This document shows, in pieces, positions 39,028-47,517 of a DNA stretch of 64,000 nucleotides (the stretch's first letter is position 1; each line of letters begins with the position of its first letter). The stretch is from positions 273,768 through 337,767 of the forward strand of contig JALHMI010000005.1 of the NCBI GenBank assembly GCA_022844125.1, read 5' to 3'. Source of the DNA: Pirellulales bacterium. GTDB taxonomy: Bacteria; Planctomycetota; Planctomycetia; Pirellulales; PALSA-1355. The translations under genes and the position numbers were made by a program. The notes beneath the pieces are model-generated. The model was not told where the DNA came from and ran no database searches. It saw only the letters and a program-made list of their open reading frames with translations.

Positions 39028-39585
39028 ATGGGTCTGACCTACTTCAAGCGATTCCGGATGGAGATCGATCTTGTCAGCCGTACCATCACTCCGCCTCAGC
39101 CGCCTGCTGGCTACCGCTTGCTAGCCTGGGACGATTCGCTCCTCGAAGCTCACGCCGAAGCAAAGTATCAAAGCTTTCGCAGCGAAATCGACTCCAACGT
39201 CTTCCCCTGCCTCGGCGATTGGCTCGGCTGCCAACGGCTGATGCAAGAAATTCGCGCCAAACAAGGTTTCCTGCCGGGCGCCACCTGGCTGCTCGCTTAC
39301 GAAACCGCTTCCGATCAACTCGAGTACTGTGGCACCGTGCAGGGTATTCGCGACTATACGGGCGTCGGCGCCATCCAGAATCTGGGAATCACCCCCGAAC
39401 ATCGATCGCGCAACCTCGGCACCTGCTTGCTGTTGAACGCGCTGGCCGGTTTCCAAGCGGCCGGCATGCGGCGGGGCTATCTGGAAGTGACCGCGCAGAA
39501 CGCCGGGGCGATTCGTCTGTATGGCCGGATCGGCTTTACCAAGGCCCGCACGGTTTACAAAGCGGTCGAAGTCGCGTATTCCTAA
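39028..39585 (+). CDS. GNAT-family N-acetyltransferase
   Basis: A 185-residue acetyltransferase. The acetyl-CoA-binding motif A is 'IQNLGITPEHRSRNLGTCLLLNALAGF' (R-x-x-N-L-G in place of Q-x-x-G-x-G) and motif B is 'GYLEVTAQNAGAIRLYGRIGFTKART'. The N-terminal half (YFKRFRMEIDL..., LGDWLGCQRLMQEI) matches a planctomycete subgroup. The ATG at 39028 follows GGGGACG; a 57-codon upstream extension is not conserved-looking. The substrate is unknown. Confidence 0.87.
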   Translation: MGLTYFKRFRMEIDLVSRTITPPQPPAGYRLLAWDDSLLEAHAEAKYQSFRSEIDSNVFPCLGDWLGCQRLMQEIRAKQGFLPGATWLLAYETASDQLEYCGTVQGIRDYTGVGAIQNLGITPEHRSRNLGTCLLLNALAGFQAAGMRRGYLEVTAQNAGAIRLYGRIGFTKARTVYKAVEVAYS

Positions 39586-39724
39586 ACGCGGCGCTGACGG
39601 GTCGCTCACCTCACACTTTGCGTGTTCGTGGCTGGCAAGCGCCGATTCCTCGCCCGTGGCCACCGAGCACGATCACGACCCATTTGCACCAGTTCCCCCA
39701 AATCGCACCCGGGATACCAACTAA

Positions 39725-40969
39725 GTGAAGCAGTCCATCCTTTCGCACACGTTCGCCAGCGGACTCGTGCTCCTCGCGGAGCCGATGATGTCGCTTGAGT
39801 CCGCGGCGTTCACGTTCCTGCTGCCGGCCGGCTGTGCTCTCGACCCGCTGGACTATGCCGGGCTGGCCGAAGTCACCTGCGAGCTCACGCTCCGCGGCTC
39901 CGGCAATCGCGACAGCCGACAGTTCATCGAAGAGCTCGAGCGACTCGGCGTCGAACACGGCCAATCCGTCTCGACCACGCACACCAGCTACAGCGGCGCG
40001 ATGCTCTCGCGCAACCTGCTCCCCACGCTCGACGTCTATGCCGACCTGCTCCGCCGGGCCCGTTTCCCGAAGGACCAGATGGAGCCTGCCCGGCAAGTCG
40101 TCCTGCAAGAGCTCGCCGCCATTGAGGATGAGCCCGGTCAGAAGCTCATGCAAGAGTTGCGCAAACATCACTATCCCGATCCCTGGGGCCGCACGAGCCA
40201 CGGCACCGAAGCGGGTCTCAAGAAGCTCAGCCTCACGCAAATTCGCGAGCACTACGCCCGCAACTACCAGCCGAACGGCACGATTTTGGGCGTCGCCGGC
40301 AACTTTGATTGGGAAGTCCTCAAGGCTCACGTCAGTGCGCTGTTCGACGATTGGAAACCGCACGAGTCGCAATCGATCGTCGCCGGCGGGCTGCCGCCGC
40401 GCCGCGCGCACATTCCGCACGAATCGAACCAGACGCAAATCGGCATCGCCTTCGACAGCCTGGCTTACAACCATCCCGACTACTTCCAGGCCTGGGGCGC
40501 CGTGGGCGTGCTCTCCGGCGGCATGAGCTCGCGACTGTTCACCGAAGTGCGCGAAAAACGCGGGCTCTGCTACAGCGTCCATGCCACGATGCATTCGCTC
40601 CGCGATCGCGGCAGCGTGCTCTGCTACGCCGGAACCAGCTCCGCCCGGGCGCAAGAGACGCTCGACGTTACCTTGGCCGAGCTCGTGCGCATTGCCAAGG
40701 GCGTGCGGCCGGATGAGCTCACCCGGCTCAAAGCCCGCATCAAGAGCAGCCTGATCATGCAGCAGGAGTCGAGCATCTCGCGCTCCAGCTCAATCGCCCG
40801 CGACTTGTACTATCTTGACCGCGTGCGCACGCTCGACGAAATCAGCCAGCTCGTGGACGGGCTGTCCTGCGAAAGTATTAATAATTACCTGGCCGCGAAT
40901 CCGCCGCGCGAGTTTACCATCGTGACGCTCGGTCCCATGCCGCTGGAGGTGCATCTTGGAGTTTCGTGA
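39725..40969 (+). CDS. M16 peptidase-like subunit without the zinc site
   Basis: A 414-residue M16 (pitrilysin/MPP) fold protein starting at GTG. The HxxEH zinc motif is absent: the equivalent stretch reads LDYAGLAEVTCELTLRGSG. The second half keeps 'SSRLFTEVREKRGLCYSV', the Arg/Tyr substrate-binding pair of M16 partner subunits. It therefore acts as the non-catalytic half of a heterodimer with the next gene, whose start overlaps its end by 14 bases. No signal peptide; probably cytoplasmic. Confidence 0.88.
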   Translation: MKQSILSHTFASGLVLLAEPMMSLESAAFTFLLPAGCALDPLDYAGLAEVTCELTLRGSGNRDSRQFIEELERLGVEHGQSVSTTHTSYSGAMLSRNLLPTLDVYADLLRRARFPKDQMEPARQVVLQELAAIEDEPGQKLMQELRKHHYPDPWGRTSHGTEAGLKKLSLTQIREHYARNYQPNGTILGVAGNFDWEVLKAHVSALFDDWKPHESQSIVAGGLPPRRAHIPHESNQTQIGIAFDSLAYNHPDYFQAWGAVGVLSGGMSSRLFTEVREKRGLCYSVHATMHSLRDRGSVLCYAGTSSARAQETLDVTLAELVRIAKGVRPDELTRLKARIKSSLIMQQESSISRSSSIARDLYYLDRVRTLDEISQLVDGLSCESINNYLAANPPREFTIVTLGPMPLEVHLGVS

Positions 40970-42194
40970 ACATACGCTCGCTAACGGACTGTCGATCGTC
41001 GCCGAGTGCAACGACGAGGCCCACACCACGGCGCTCGGCTTCTTCGTCCAAACCGGCGCGCGCGACGAAACCGAGTCCGACGCCGGCGTAAGCCACTTCC
41101 TCGAACACATGATGTTCAAGGGCACGCCCACCCGCACAGCCGAGGACGTCAACCGCGAGTTCGACGACATGGGCGCGCACTACAACGCGTTCACCAGCGA
41201 GGAGCACACGGTCTATTACGCGGCCGTGCTGCCCGAATTTCAGCGCGCCGCCGTCGAGCTCTGGGCCGACGTCCTGCGACCTTCGCTCCGCGATGAGGAC
41301 TTCACCACCGAAAAGCAAGTGATCATTGAAGAGATCAAGATGTACGAGGATCAGCCGCCGTACCTGGCCGACGACAAGTGCCGGGCCCTGCACTATGGCG
41401 GCCACCCGCTCTCGCACAGCGTGCTCGGTACCGTCGAGAGCATCGCGGCGCTACCCGTCGAAGCGATGCGCAAGTACTTCGAGCGCCGCTACTCGCCCGG
41501 CAACATCGCGCTGGTCGGCACGGGCCGCGTCGACTTCGACGGCCTGGTCACAGCCGCCGAGCAGATTTGCGGCGCCTGGAAGCCGGTCGAGGCCGGCCGC
41601 TCGGCGCCCCCTGCTCCGCGCGCGAAGAGCTTTCACCCGGTTTACAAAGAGACCTCGACGCTCGAGTATGTCCTGCAATTCTCGAATGCGCCCGGCGCGA
41701 CCGATGAAGATCGCTACGCCGCGAAGGTGCTGGCCACGGTCCTGGGCGACGATTCCGGCAGCCGCCTGTACTGGGCGCTCGTCGACGAAGGACTGGCCGA
41801 GCAGGCCTCGCTCGGACATCAGGACTATCAAGGCGCGGGCCTCTTCATGACCTACATGGCCTGCGATCCCGTGCTGGCGCAAGCGAACCTCGAACGGATC
41901 GCCGAACTGTTCGCGCAAGTGCAGCGCGAGGGGATCACTGACGCGGAACTCGCCCAGGCCAAGAGCAAGATCAACTCGCGCGTCGTGCTGGCCAGCGAAC
42001 GGCCGCGCGGCCGGCTGTTTAACGTCGGTGGCAACTGGATCCAGCGTCGCGAGTATCGTACGGTTCGCGACGATCTGGAGAGAATCGACCGCCTCACGCG
42101 CAACGACCTGATGGACGTGCTCGCCCGCTATCCGCTCAGCGAAAACACGACGCTGGCGATCGGCCCGGCCCAGAATCTGAAGGCTCCTGGCTAA
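40956..42194 (+). CDS. M16 zinc peptidase, catalytic subunit
   Basis: A 412-residue M16 peptidase. The inverted zinc motif is HFLEH (residues ~47-51, in GVSHFLEHMMFKGT) and the third ligand Glu lies about 76 residues on in KQVIIEEIKMYEDQP. The C-terminal half keeps the domain (LGDDSGSRLYWALVDEGLAEQAS). The TTG start overlaps the stop of the inactive partner, indicating coupled translation of the two subunits in equal amounts. Probable cytoplasmic oligopeptide-degrading heterodimer. Confidence 0.92.
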   Translation: MEFREHTLANGLSIVAECNDEAHTTALGFFVQTGARDETESDAGVSHFLEHMMFKGTPTRTAEDVNREFDDMGAHYNAFTSEEHTVYYAAVLPEFQRAAVELWADVLRPSLRDEDFTTEKQVIIEEIKMYEDQPPYLADDKCRALHYGGHPLSHSVLGTVESIAALPVEAMRKYFERRYSPGNIALVGTGRVDFDGLVTAAEQICGAWKPVEAGRSAPPAPRAKSFHPVYKETSTLEYVLQFSNAPGATDEDRYAAKVLATVLGDDSGSRLYWALVDEGLAEQASLGHQDYQGAGLFMTYMACDPVLAQANLERIAELFAQVQREGITDAELAQAKSKINSRVVLASERPRGRLFNVGGNWIQRREYRTVRDDLERIDRLTRNDLMDVLARYPLSENTTLAIGPAQNLKAPG

Positions 42195-42243
42195 GACGAC
42201 AAGCGACCGTCCGGCGGCACATCTCGCAAGTCCTCATCACGCA

Positions 42244-42272
42244 TTGAGGGCCAGCCCACTTTCCACTACAAT
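42244..42272 (+). promoter_or_regulatory. Candidate ndk promoter
   Basis: TTGAGG (42244-42249), a 17-base spacer and TACAAT (42267-42272) form a good sigma-70-type promoter 54 bases before the ndk ATG. Confidence 0.55.
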
Positions 42273-42325
42273 TGCCCGCTCAAATCACTCGATTCAATAG
42301 AGATTACCGGGAGACGACCACCCTC

Positions 42326-42784
42326 ATGGAACGCACGCTCATCCTGCTCAAGCCCGACGCCGTTCAGCGTCGCCTGGCCGGCCGAATCATCAGCCGCTTC
42401 GAAGACAAAGGCCTCAACTTCGTGGCCATGAAGCTGCTCCGTGTGACGCCCGAACTGGCCAAGAAGCACTACGCCGAGCACGTCGCCAAGGGTTGGTATC
42501 CCACGCTCGAGCAGTTCATCACTGGTGGACCGATCATCGCCGCCATCGTCGAAGGTCTGGAAGCGATTCAGGTCGTGCGCGACATGCTCGGGGCGACGAG
42601 CGGACTCAAGGCAGCGCCCGGCACCATCCGCGGCGACTACAGCTCCAGCCGGCAGATGAACCTGGTGCACGCGTCCGACGGACCGGAAGCCGCCAAGCGC
42701 GAAATCGAGCTCTACTTCAAGAAAGAAGAGATCATCGAGTTCGCGCCGACGATCACCCCCTGGCTTCGTGCGGGCGACGAATAA
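42326..42784 (+). CDS. ndk: Nucleoside-diphosphate kinase
   Basis: A 152-residue NDK that transfers the gamma-phosphate of ATP to NDPs through a phosphohistidine. ERTLILLKPDAVQRRL at the N-terminus and the active-site NLVHASDGPEAAKREI (His) are both present, with RGDY and WLRAGDE at the usual places. The ATG at 42326 gives the normal length; an 18-codon upstream extension is not needed. It has its own promoter. Confidence 0.97.
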   Translation: MERTLILLKPDAVQRRLAGRIISRFEDKGLNFVAMKLLRVTPELAKKHYAEHVAKGWYPTLEQFITGGPIIAAIVEGLEAIQVVRDMLGATSGLKAAPGTIRGDYSSSRQMNLVHASDGPEAAKREIELYFKKEEIIEFAPTITPWLRAGDE

Positions 42785-42830
42785 CGTTCAAGCGTTGTTG
42801 CGAAGGCGTGCATTGCGGGTTCAGAACAGC

Positions 42831-42865
42831 GTGCCACAGGTGGCCGTGAGCGCGGCTCACCTGTG
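42831..42865. repeat. CACAGGTG/CACCTGTG palindromic repeat, copy 3
   Basis: Exact reverse complement of 667-701 over 35 bases, within the gap between ndk and pyrF. The arms can form a stem of CACAGGTGG...CACCTGTG type. Confidence 0.8.
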
Positions 42866-42907
42866 AACGCAGCCGCGCAGCATCCATGGCTTCACGTTCG
42901 ATGCCGG

Positions 42908-42941
42908 GTGCTACAGGTGGCCGCGTTGCGGCTCACCTGTG
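42908..42941. repeat. CACAGGTG-type palindromic repeat, copy 4 (degenerate)
   Basis: GTGCTACAGGTGGCCGCGTT...GCGGCTCACCTGTG resembles copy 3 but with CTACAGGTG in the left arm and a shorter centre. It lies 42 bases after copy 3, so the two form a small cluster at the 3' ends of ndk and pyrF. Confidence 0.7.
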
Positions 42942-42990
42942 AAAGCATCGACTCGCGACACGCGTGACTGCTACATAGCACCAGTGACAC

Positions 42991-43944
42991 CTACCGCCGT
43001 CCCAGCTTGCCGGCCGGCGTGTCGGACCGCAGTTCGTCGATCATGTTGCGAGTGGCCGCGACCACGGCATCCTGCCAACGCGCTTCGCCAAACGCGGCAT
43101 ACTCCTTGCGAGCATACGCGAAAATAATCCCGCGCGAATTGTTTACGATCGCGCCAAGTCCTTCCCAGTCGAACGATGACGCCACGTCGCGGGCCGTAGC
43201 GCCTTGGCTGCCGTAGCCCGGCACCAGAAACCACGCATGCGGCATGGCGCTTCGCAGCTCCGCCGCTTGATTCGGATACGTCGCGCCGACCACCGCCCCA
43301 GCTAGCCCGTATCCACACTCGCCGGCGCTCGTCGCGGCGATCCGCTCGACGTAGTCGGCCACATGCCGATAGATCGGCTTCCCGCCGGCCACCAGGTCCT
43401 GAAACATCCCGCCGCCCGGGTTCGACGTCTTCACCAGCACGAAGATCCCCGCCCCGCGCTCACCCGCCGTCGTGACGAACGGCTCGAGGCTGTCTTCGCC
43501 CAGGTACGGGCTCACGGTCAGGGCATCTCCGGCCCAGGCGCTGTGCTGCTCGTCGCCGAGATATCCTTCGGCATAAGCCGTGGCCGTCGAGCCGATGTCG
43601 TTCCGCTTGCCGTCGACGATCACCAGCAGTCCCCGCTTGCGAGCATAACGAATCACTTCGCCAAGCGCCGTCATGCCCGGCGGTCCGAGCTGCTCAAAAA
43701 ACGCCGCCTGTGGTTTCACGGCCGGCACCAGCGGAGCGACAACATCAATCACGTCTTCGCAAAACTTGCGATACGCCGCGGCCTGGCCGGCATAGTCACC
43801 GGCCTCCGCCGTCCGCAGCGCCGCCGGCAACTGCCCGAATCGCGGATCGAGACCCACCAGCACCGGATTCGCCTTGTCCACGACGGCGGCAGCAAGGCGG
43901 TCGGCAAAATGCGTGTGGGCGAGCGTTGGTGATTCAGAAGGCAT
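42991..43944 (-). CDS. pyrF: Orotidine-5'-phosphate decarboxylase, type 2
   Basis: A 317-residue OMP decarboxylase of the longer subgroup 2, which makes UMP in pyrimidine synthesis. The catalytic motif is VDGKRNDIGSTA (Asp-x-Lys-x-x-Asp); 'LVGLDPRFGQLP' near the start and 'FLVPGYGSQGATARDV' late in the barrel are characteristic. The ATG at 43944 gives MPSESPTLAHTHFADRL; an open frame 17 codons upstream is less likely. Last chromosomal gene before the tRNA and prophage. Confidence 0.95.
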   Translation of the reverse strand: MPSESPTLAHTHFADRLAAAVVDKANPVLVGLDPRFGQLPAALRTAEAGDYAGQAAAYRKFCEDVIDVVAPLVPAVKPQAAFFEQLGPPGMTALGEVIRYARKRGLLVIVDGKRNDIGSTATAYAEGYLGDEQHSAWAGDALTVSPYLGEDSLEPFVTTAGERGAGIFVLVKTSNPGGGMFQDLVAGGKPIYRHVADYVERIAATSAGECGYGLAGAVVGATYPNQAAELRSAMPHAWFLVPGYGSQGATARDVASSFDWEGLGAIVNNSRGIIFAYARKEYAAFGEARWQDAVVAATRNMIDELRSDTPAGKLGRR

Positions 43945-44208
43945 GGGGCAGCAGGCTTCGTGTTCGTCGGGTTGCGGTTGAGGAGTCCACCACACGCGAC
44001 TTTGCCCTCTGATTCGTCGGGCAAGTGCGGGTCTCGCTGTCGGCCATCGTACCGGATCCTCGCCTGCTTCCCCAGGGCCGCGATTCGCGCGCTGGGACAG
44101 CGCTAGTGTGCGGCCGTATCAGGCGTTGTCAATTCCGGTCTATTCTGCGATATTCGTAGTCCCTGGCGAGCGGCCGTTTCGATCGACCGTTCGCCTCCGA
44201 CACACGCA

Positions 44209-44283
44209 CGGGGCGTGGCGCAGCCTGGCTAGCGCGCTTGACTGGGGGTCAAGAGGTCGCAGGTTCAAATCCTGTCGCCCCGA
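44209..44283 (+). tRNA. tRNA-Pro(GGG)
   Basis: A full cloverleaf: acceptor CGGGGCG/CGCCCCG (44209-44215, 44276-44282), D stem GCGC/GCGC, anticodon stem CTTGA/TCAAG with loop CTGGGGG and anticodon GGG at 44244-44246, T arm GCAGG-TTCAAAT-CCTGT, discriminator A at 44283. CCA is not encoded. An integrase follows, so the 3' end is probably the left attachment site of the prophage. Confidence 0.96.
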
Positions 44284-44346
44284 CTGGACTTAGGAGGATT
44301 GGCGTATACGATTGCAGGGAATAATGCAGGCAATCGGAGATACGCC

Positions 44347-45330
44347 GTGGGACGCAATGCAAAACCTTGGTTTCGTAAAGCAACCGGTTGGTGGTACGTA
44401 GAAGTCGCTGGGAAGCAGCACAAGCTCGCCCAGACGAAGAAGGAAGCCACCGACGCCTTCCATGAATTGATGACGAACCGAGAGGACCTCCAGCCTCACA
44501 GGTACGTCAGGGATTTGCTCGACGAGTTTCTTGAGTGGTGCGAGAAGAACCGCTCGGAAGCGACGTACGACTGGTACACGCATTTCCTCTCCGGCTTTTC
44601 TGCCACGATCAAGAAGAAGTTTCCCGTATCGAAGCTTCAGCCCCTGCACGTGACGAAGTGGTCTCAGAACGCCTACGAGGGCAACACGACCCGCAACCGG
44701 GCAATCACCGCCGTCAGCCGTGCCTTGAGCTGGGCAGTGAAGCAGGGCCACATCCGCAGGAACCCCATCGCCGGCATCGAAAAGCCAGCTATGGCCCGCA
44801 GGGAGCTTGTCATCGACGAGCAGCAGTTCGAGCTGATCCTGAGCAAGACCGACGACCAGCAGTTCAAGGACTACCTGAACTTCATTTGGGAGACCGGCTG
44901 CCGCCCGCAGGAAGCCGCGAAGATTGCCGCCCGACACCTCGACGGGGATCGGCTTGTGCTCGCCCCGTCCGAATCAAAGGGAAAGAAAGTTTCCCGCGTG
45001 ATCTACCTGAACGCGAAGGCGTTGGAGATCGTGAATCGGCTGATGAAGAAATCGCCCGAAGGTCCAATCTTCTTGAACACGCAGGGACGACCTTGGAATA
45101 AGAACTCGGTCCGCTGTCGATTCCGCAACATGCACGTCGGCATCGAAGGATTGTGTGCGTACACGTTCCGCCACACCTGGTGCAATCGTGCCCTGGCCGC
45201 TGGCGTTGACAGTTTAACCGTCGGCTTACTAATGGGCCACGCTGATTTAGCCATGGTGGCCCGCCATTACGCTCACTTGTCAAAGAACCCTGACTTCCTC
45301 CGCGAACAGCTCACCAAGGTGTCCAGTTAG
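44347..45330 (+). CDS. Tyrosine-recombinase integrase
   Basis: A phage-type integrase. The catalytic residues are visible: Arg in TGCRPQEAAKI, Lys in SKGKKV, His/Arg in FRHTWCNRAL, His in GHADLAMV, and the nucleophile Tyr in ARHYAHLS. An N-terminal arm-binding part and a core-binding SAM-like domain (YVRDLLDEFLEWCEKN...) precede it. The GTG at 44347 has GGAG 7 bases before it; a TTG at 44299 is in frame but only one base after an AGGAGG, too close. It recombines at the tRNA-Pro. It is the main rightward gene, convergent with the excisionase gene (4-base overlap). Confidence 0.93.
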   Translation: MGRNAKPWFRKATGWWYVEVAGKQHKLAQTKKEATDAFHELMTNREDLQPHRYVRDLLDEFLEWCEKNRSEATYDWYTHFLSGFSATIKKKFPVSKLQPLHVTKWSQNAYEGNTTRNRAITAVSRALSWAVKQGHIRRNPIAGIEKPAMARRELVIDEQQFELILSKTDDQQFKDYLNFIWETGCRPQEAAKIAARHLDGDRLVLAPSESKGKKVSRVIYLNAKALEIVNRLMKKSPEGPIFLNTQGRPWNKNSVRCRFRNMHVGIEGLCAYTFRHTWCNRALAAGVDSLTVGLLMGHADLAMVARHYAHLSKNPDFLREQLTKVSS

Positions 45331-45536
45331 AGCTTCAAATGCCTGTAACCTTGCGTCGGCTTCTCGTCGTCTTCCGCACAGCCTTCGATGTATTCGCTTA
45401 AGCTTTCTTCGCTGATGCGGAGTGCAGTCGATCGGCCGAACCGGTGTGCTTTCAGCTCGCCGCGATCGACGGCTCCGTAGATCGTGCCCGTGCTGACCTG
45501 CAATCTCTCCGCAACCTGCTTCACGGTTAGAAACAT
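45327..45536 (-). CDS. Excisionase-like helix-turn-helix protein
   Basis: A 69-residue MerR-like winged HTH of the excisionase kind: 'MFLTVKQVAERLQVSTGTIYGAVDRGELKAHRFGRSTALRISEESLSEYI'. Such proteins bind att DNA and direct excision, or act as small regulators. An in-frame ATG ten codons upstream (45566) is an alternative start. Its stop overlaps the integrase stop, so the two transcripts run into each other, a possible antisense switch. Confidence 0.85.
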   Translation of the reverse strand: MFLTVKQVAERLQVSTGTIYGAVDRGELKAHRFGRSTALRISEESLSEYIEGCAEDDEKPTQGYRHLKL

Positions 45537-45612
45537 GACCTCACCAGTTAAAGGTACTGACGCCATTTTCACGTAGGTACTGAAAACCCATTTTTTGCGG
45601 CGGGACGACCGC

Positions 45613-46044
45613 TCATCGAAGGCACACATGTTCGACCGCATTCGGAATTTCGACGACGGCCGTTCTTAAGAATTCTGGAAACAGTGTTGACCTTCTGATC
45701 TGCTCCATCGGCCACCAAGTCATCTTTTCCGCTCGCATCCTCTGAACTGCGATCTCGTCGGCCGTGCTCATTTCGTAAATCATCAAATGCTGATGAACAT
45801 GAGCACCTTGGTAGTCGAAGACGTTTTCGACGATCCAAAGCATTCTTCCGATTTCGACGTGCACGCCCAGCTCCTCCCACATCTCACGTGAGAGAGCCGA
45901 ACGACTTTGCTCAAGCATCTCGATGCGACCGCCCGGCAAGATCATGCCCTCGGGCACTCTTTGCACCAGCAGATGACCGCAGCGCCGAAGCACGCCTGCC
46001 ACCCTCAGAGAGAAATGACATTTCCCATCCTGGAATTCGATCAT
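45613..46044 (-). CDS. Nudix hydrolase
   Basis: A 143-residue Nudix domain. The Nudix box is canonical: G-x5-E-x7-REMWEELGV within 'GGRIEMLEQSRSALSREMWEELGV'. It hydrolyses a nucleoside diphosphate linked to another moiety; the exact substrate is not predictable. The N-terminal MIEFQDGKCHFSLRVAGVLRRCGHLLVQR fits the fold. The ATG overlaps the TGA of the small zinc-finger gene upstream. It is a moron-like gene in the early region. Confidence 0.9.
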   Translation of the reverse strand: MIEFQDGKCHFSLRVAGVLRRCGHLLVQRVPEGMILPGGRIEMLEQSRSALSREMWEELGVHVEIGRMLWIVENVFDYQGAHVHQHLMIYEMSTADEIAVQRMRAEKMTWWPMEQIRRSTLFPEFLRTAVVEIPNAVEHVCLR

Positions 46045-46205
46045 TGCTTTTCTGCTGCCTTCGGCTCGACGCCGAGAAGTCTCAATAGATGTGCCATGCA
46101 CACGACGCCTTGGAACGTTCCGTCCTTCAGCTTCGCATGAACAGTTGTTTCTTTTGACTTGCAAAGAAAACACGGCTTGTCGGAGAGTTTGATTACCGCT
46201 GACAT
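46041..46205 (-). CDS. Small zinc-finger protein
   Basis: A 54-residue protein, MSAVIKLSDKPCFLCKSKET...VVCMAHLLRLLG. Four possible zinc ligands stand at C12, C15, C36 and H39, a treble-clef or zinc-knuckle pattern. It overlaps the primase-polymerase gene by 13 bases and the Nudix gene by 4 bases (ATGA), so it is translated as part of this early operon. Probably a DNA-binding or adaptor protein. Confidence 0.75.
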   Translation of the reverse strand: MSAVIKLSDKPCFLCKSKETTVHAKLKDGTFQGVVCMAHLLRLLGVEPKAAEKQ

Positions 46206-47083
46206 CGCTTGTCCTCCAAAACATCAGCGATCCGAGAACGTACGAATTTCTCGCGGTTTGCAATCGCCGACTGAATCTTGTGTTCGATTTCACTTTCACT
46301 GAACGGCGGAATGCACCGTTCGTTGTATGCCTGAATGATTGGGAGAGCCTCTTCATAGCTCAGCCTGAATTTTTGAATCATCGAACCCACGAACCACATC
46401 ATCTTGTTGGAGCCTCCCTGCCCTTCCACGGCCGGCTCGATTCGCTCGCCGTATTTCTCCGCACGACAAATTAACCGATAGCGATTCTCCGTCGGTTCCA
46501 CATTCACCGTTGACGCCGCGAACGACCGCTTTTCTATCGTGATCCAGCTCGGATCAAACGGCGGAACCTCGCGGAGCATCTCAGGCGTCAGTTCATTCAG
46601 CAGTGTGTAGATACGACCCGTCCAATGTTCGGAGCCAGGGCCAACCAAGTAACTACCGTGAAACCGAGCATCAATCGGCTTCCCGTTGATCTTCACGCTG
46701 TTCGTAAGTTGGATGCCGCTATCTCGGAAGTAGAAGTGACGACCTTTGTGAGTGATGACTTGAAATGGTGTTTCGGAACAGCATCGCCGAATGAGATCCA
46801 CTGCTTCTTCTGAGTCAGCATCGAAACCGACGAAACCAGACACCGGTCCCATCGGCACCCCGATGTTGAAGTTCGGATTCTTTGACCACCACCGACGAAT
46901 GTCAGTTTCAGAAGGACGCATCGACTGGAAGGGTTTCCATCGTTTGACCGCAGGGGACTTTCCGCTTTTCTCCTGTCCGAACTGCGGCTCTTCCAGTGGA
47001 ATTACGCACAATCCGTTTTCGTGAAGCGCTAAGGCACTTTCGAGTTTTGGTGGCCGATGGGGCGATTCCATGTTTTCTCTCAT
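46193..47083 (-). CDS. Primase-polymerase (bifunctional DNA primase/polymerase)
   Basis: A 296-residue PrimPol. The N-terminal catalytic domain has 'GLCVIPLEE...SPAVKRWKPFQ', WWSKNPNFNIGVPMGPVSGFVGFDAD with the metal DxD at residues 88-90, ITHKGRHFYF with the conserved His (116), and 'DARFHGSYLVGPGS'. The C-terminal ~100 residues, 'GSNKMMWFVGSMIQKF...PPFSESEIEHKIQSA', match the primase C-terminal helical domain. There is no fused helicase. It makes primers for prophage replication and is the only replication enzyme seen in the window. A nested palindrome lies just upstream. Confidence 0.88.
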   Translation of the reverse strand: MRENMESPHRPPKLESALALHENGLCVIPLEEPQFGQEKSGKSPAVKRWKPFQSMRPSETDIRRWWSKNPNFNIGVPMGPVSGFVGFDADSEEAVDLIRRCCSETPFQVITHKGRHFYFRDSGIQLTNSVKINGKPIDARFHGSYLVGPGSEHWTGRIYTLLNELTPEMLREVPPFDPSWITIEKRSFAASTVNVEPTENRYRLICRAEKYGERIEPAVEGQGGSNKMMWFVGSMIQKFRLSYEEALPIIQAYNERCIPPFSESEIEHKIQSAIANREKFVRSRIADVLEDKRCQR

Positions 47084-47095
47084 GCTGTGACAGTA

Positions 47096-47148
47096 TGCCT
47101 ATGCAGGTGACACCGGGCACGTTGCTTAACCAACGACCTGCATAGGCA
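47096..47148. promoter_or_regulatory. Nested inverted repeat upstream of the primase gene (operator or origin candidate)
   Basis: TGCCTATGCAGGT (47096-47108) pairs perfectly with ACCTGCATAGGCA (47136-47148). Inside, CGTTG and CAACG flank CTTAAC. The element lies 13 bases upstream of the primase ATG. It may be the operator of the early operon or a strand-opening hairpin at an origin. Confidence 0.6.
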
Positions 47149-47256
47149 GTCAGAGCGATATCCGCTCCGACCGCCGGGACTTCGATCGAACTCGCCGACG
47201 ACTTATTGAACAGGTTTTTGTAAGGGGGAGCCCCGGTCACGGCGGGGCTTTGAGCA

Positions 47257-47517
47257 TTACGCGTTTGTGTTGAGATATGCTTCTCGCAAAAGAGCCATGA
47301 CCTGTGGAAGTCTGTAATACGGCAGAATGCCTATCTGCCTGAACTGTTCAAGCTCGCCATCTCTGGCGTGAAGAGACGTGAAGACCCCAACGCGATTAGT
47401 GCCGGGTTCATCAAATTCCTCAATCATCACTTTGAACGGTTCATCAACAAACGAACCAACAGTCCGACGGCTTTTTGCGGCTATCTCTGACTTCACAAAA
47501 ATGTATGGTCTGGTCAT
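47257..47517 (-). CDS. Hypothetical phage protein
   Basis: An 86-residue protein, MTRPYIFVKSEIAAKSRRTVGSF...PQVMALLREAYLNTNA. It looks soluble and mixed alpha/beta. I recognise no family. The ATG at 47517 is chosen because the longer open frame (to 47670) has no protein-like features. It lies between the primase promoter region and the hairpin array. Confidence 0.55.
   Translation of the reverse strand: MTRPYIFVKSEIAAKSRRTVGSFVDEPFKVMIEEFDEPGTNRVGVFTSLHARDGELEQFRQIGILPYYRLPQVMALLREAYLNTNA

Noticed and set aside
44299-44346. TTG start of the integrase 16 codons upstream
   Set aside because: AGGAGG lies only one base from this TTG, too near for initiation, whereas the GTG at 44347 has GGAG at 7 bases. 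Kept as an alternative.
47229-47249. Possible terminator with AGCCCCG/CGGGGCT stem
   Set aside because: The stem is good, but no T-run follows on either strand (only TTT on plus), so it was not called.
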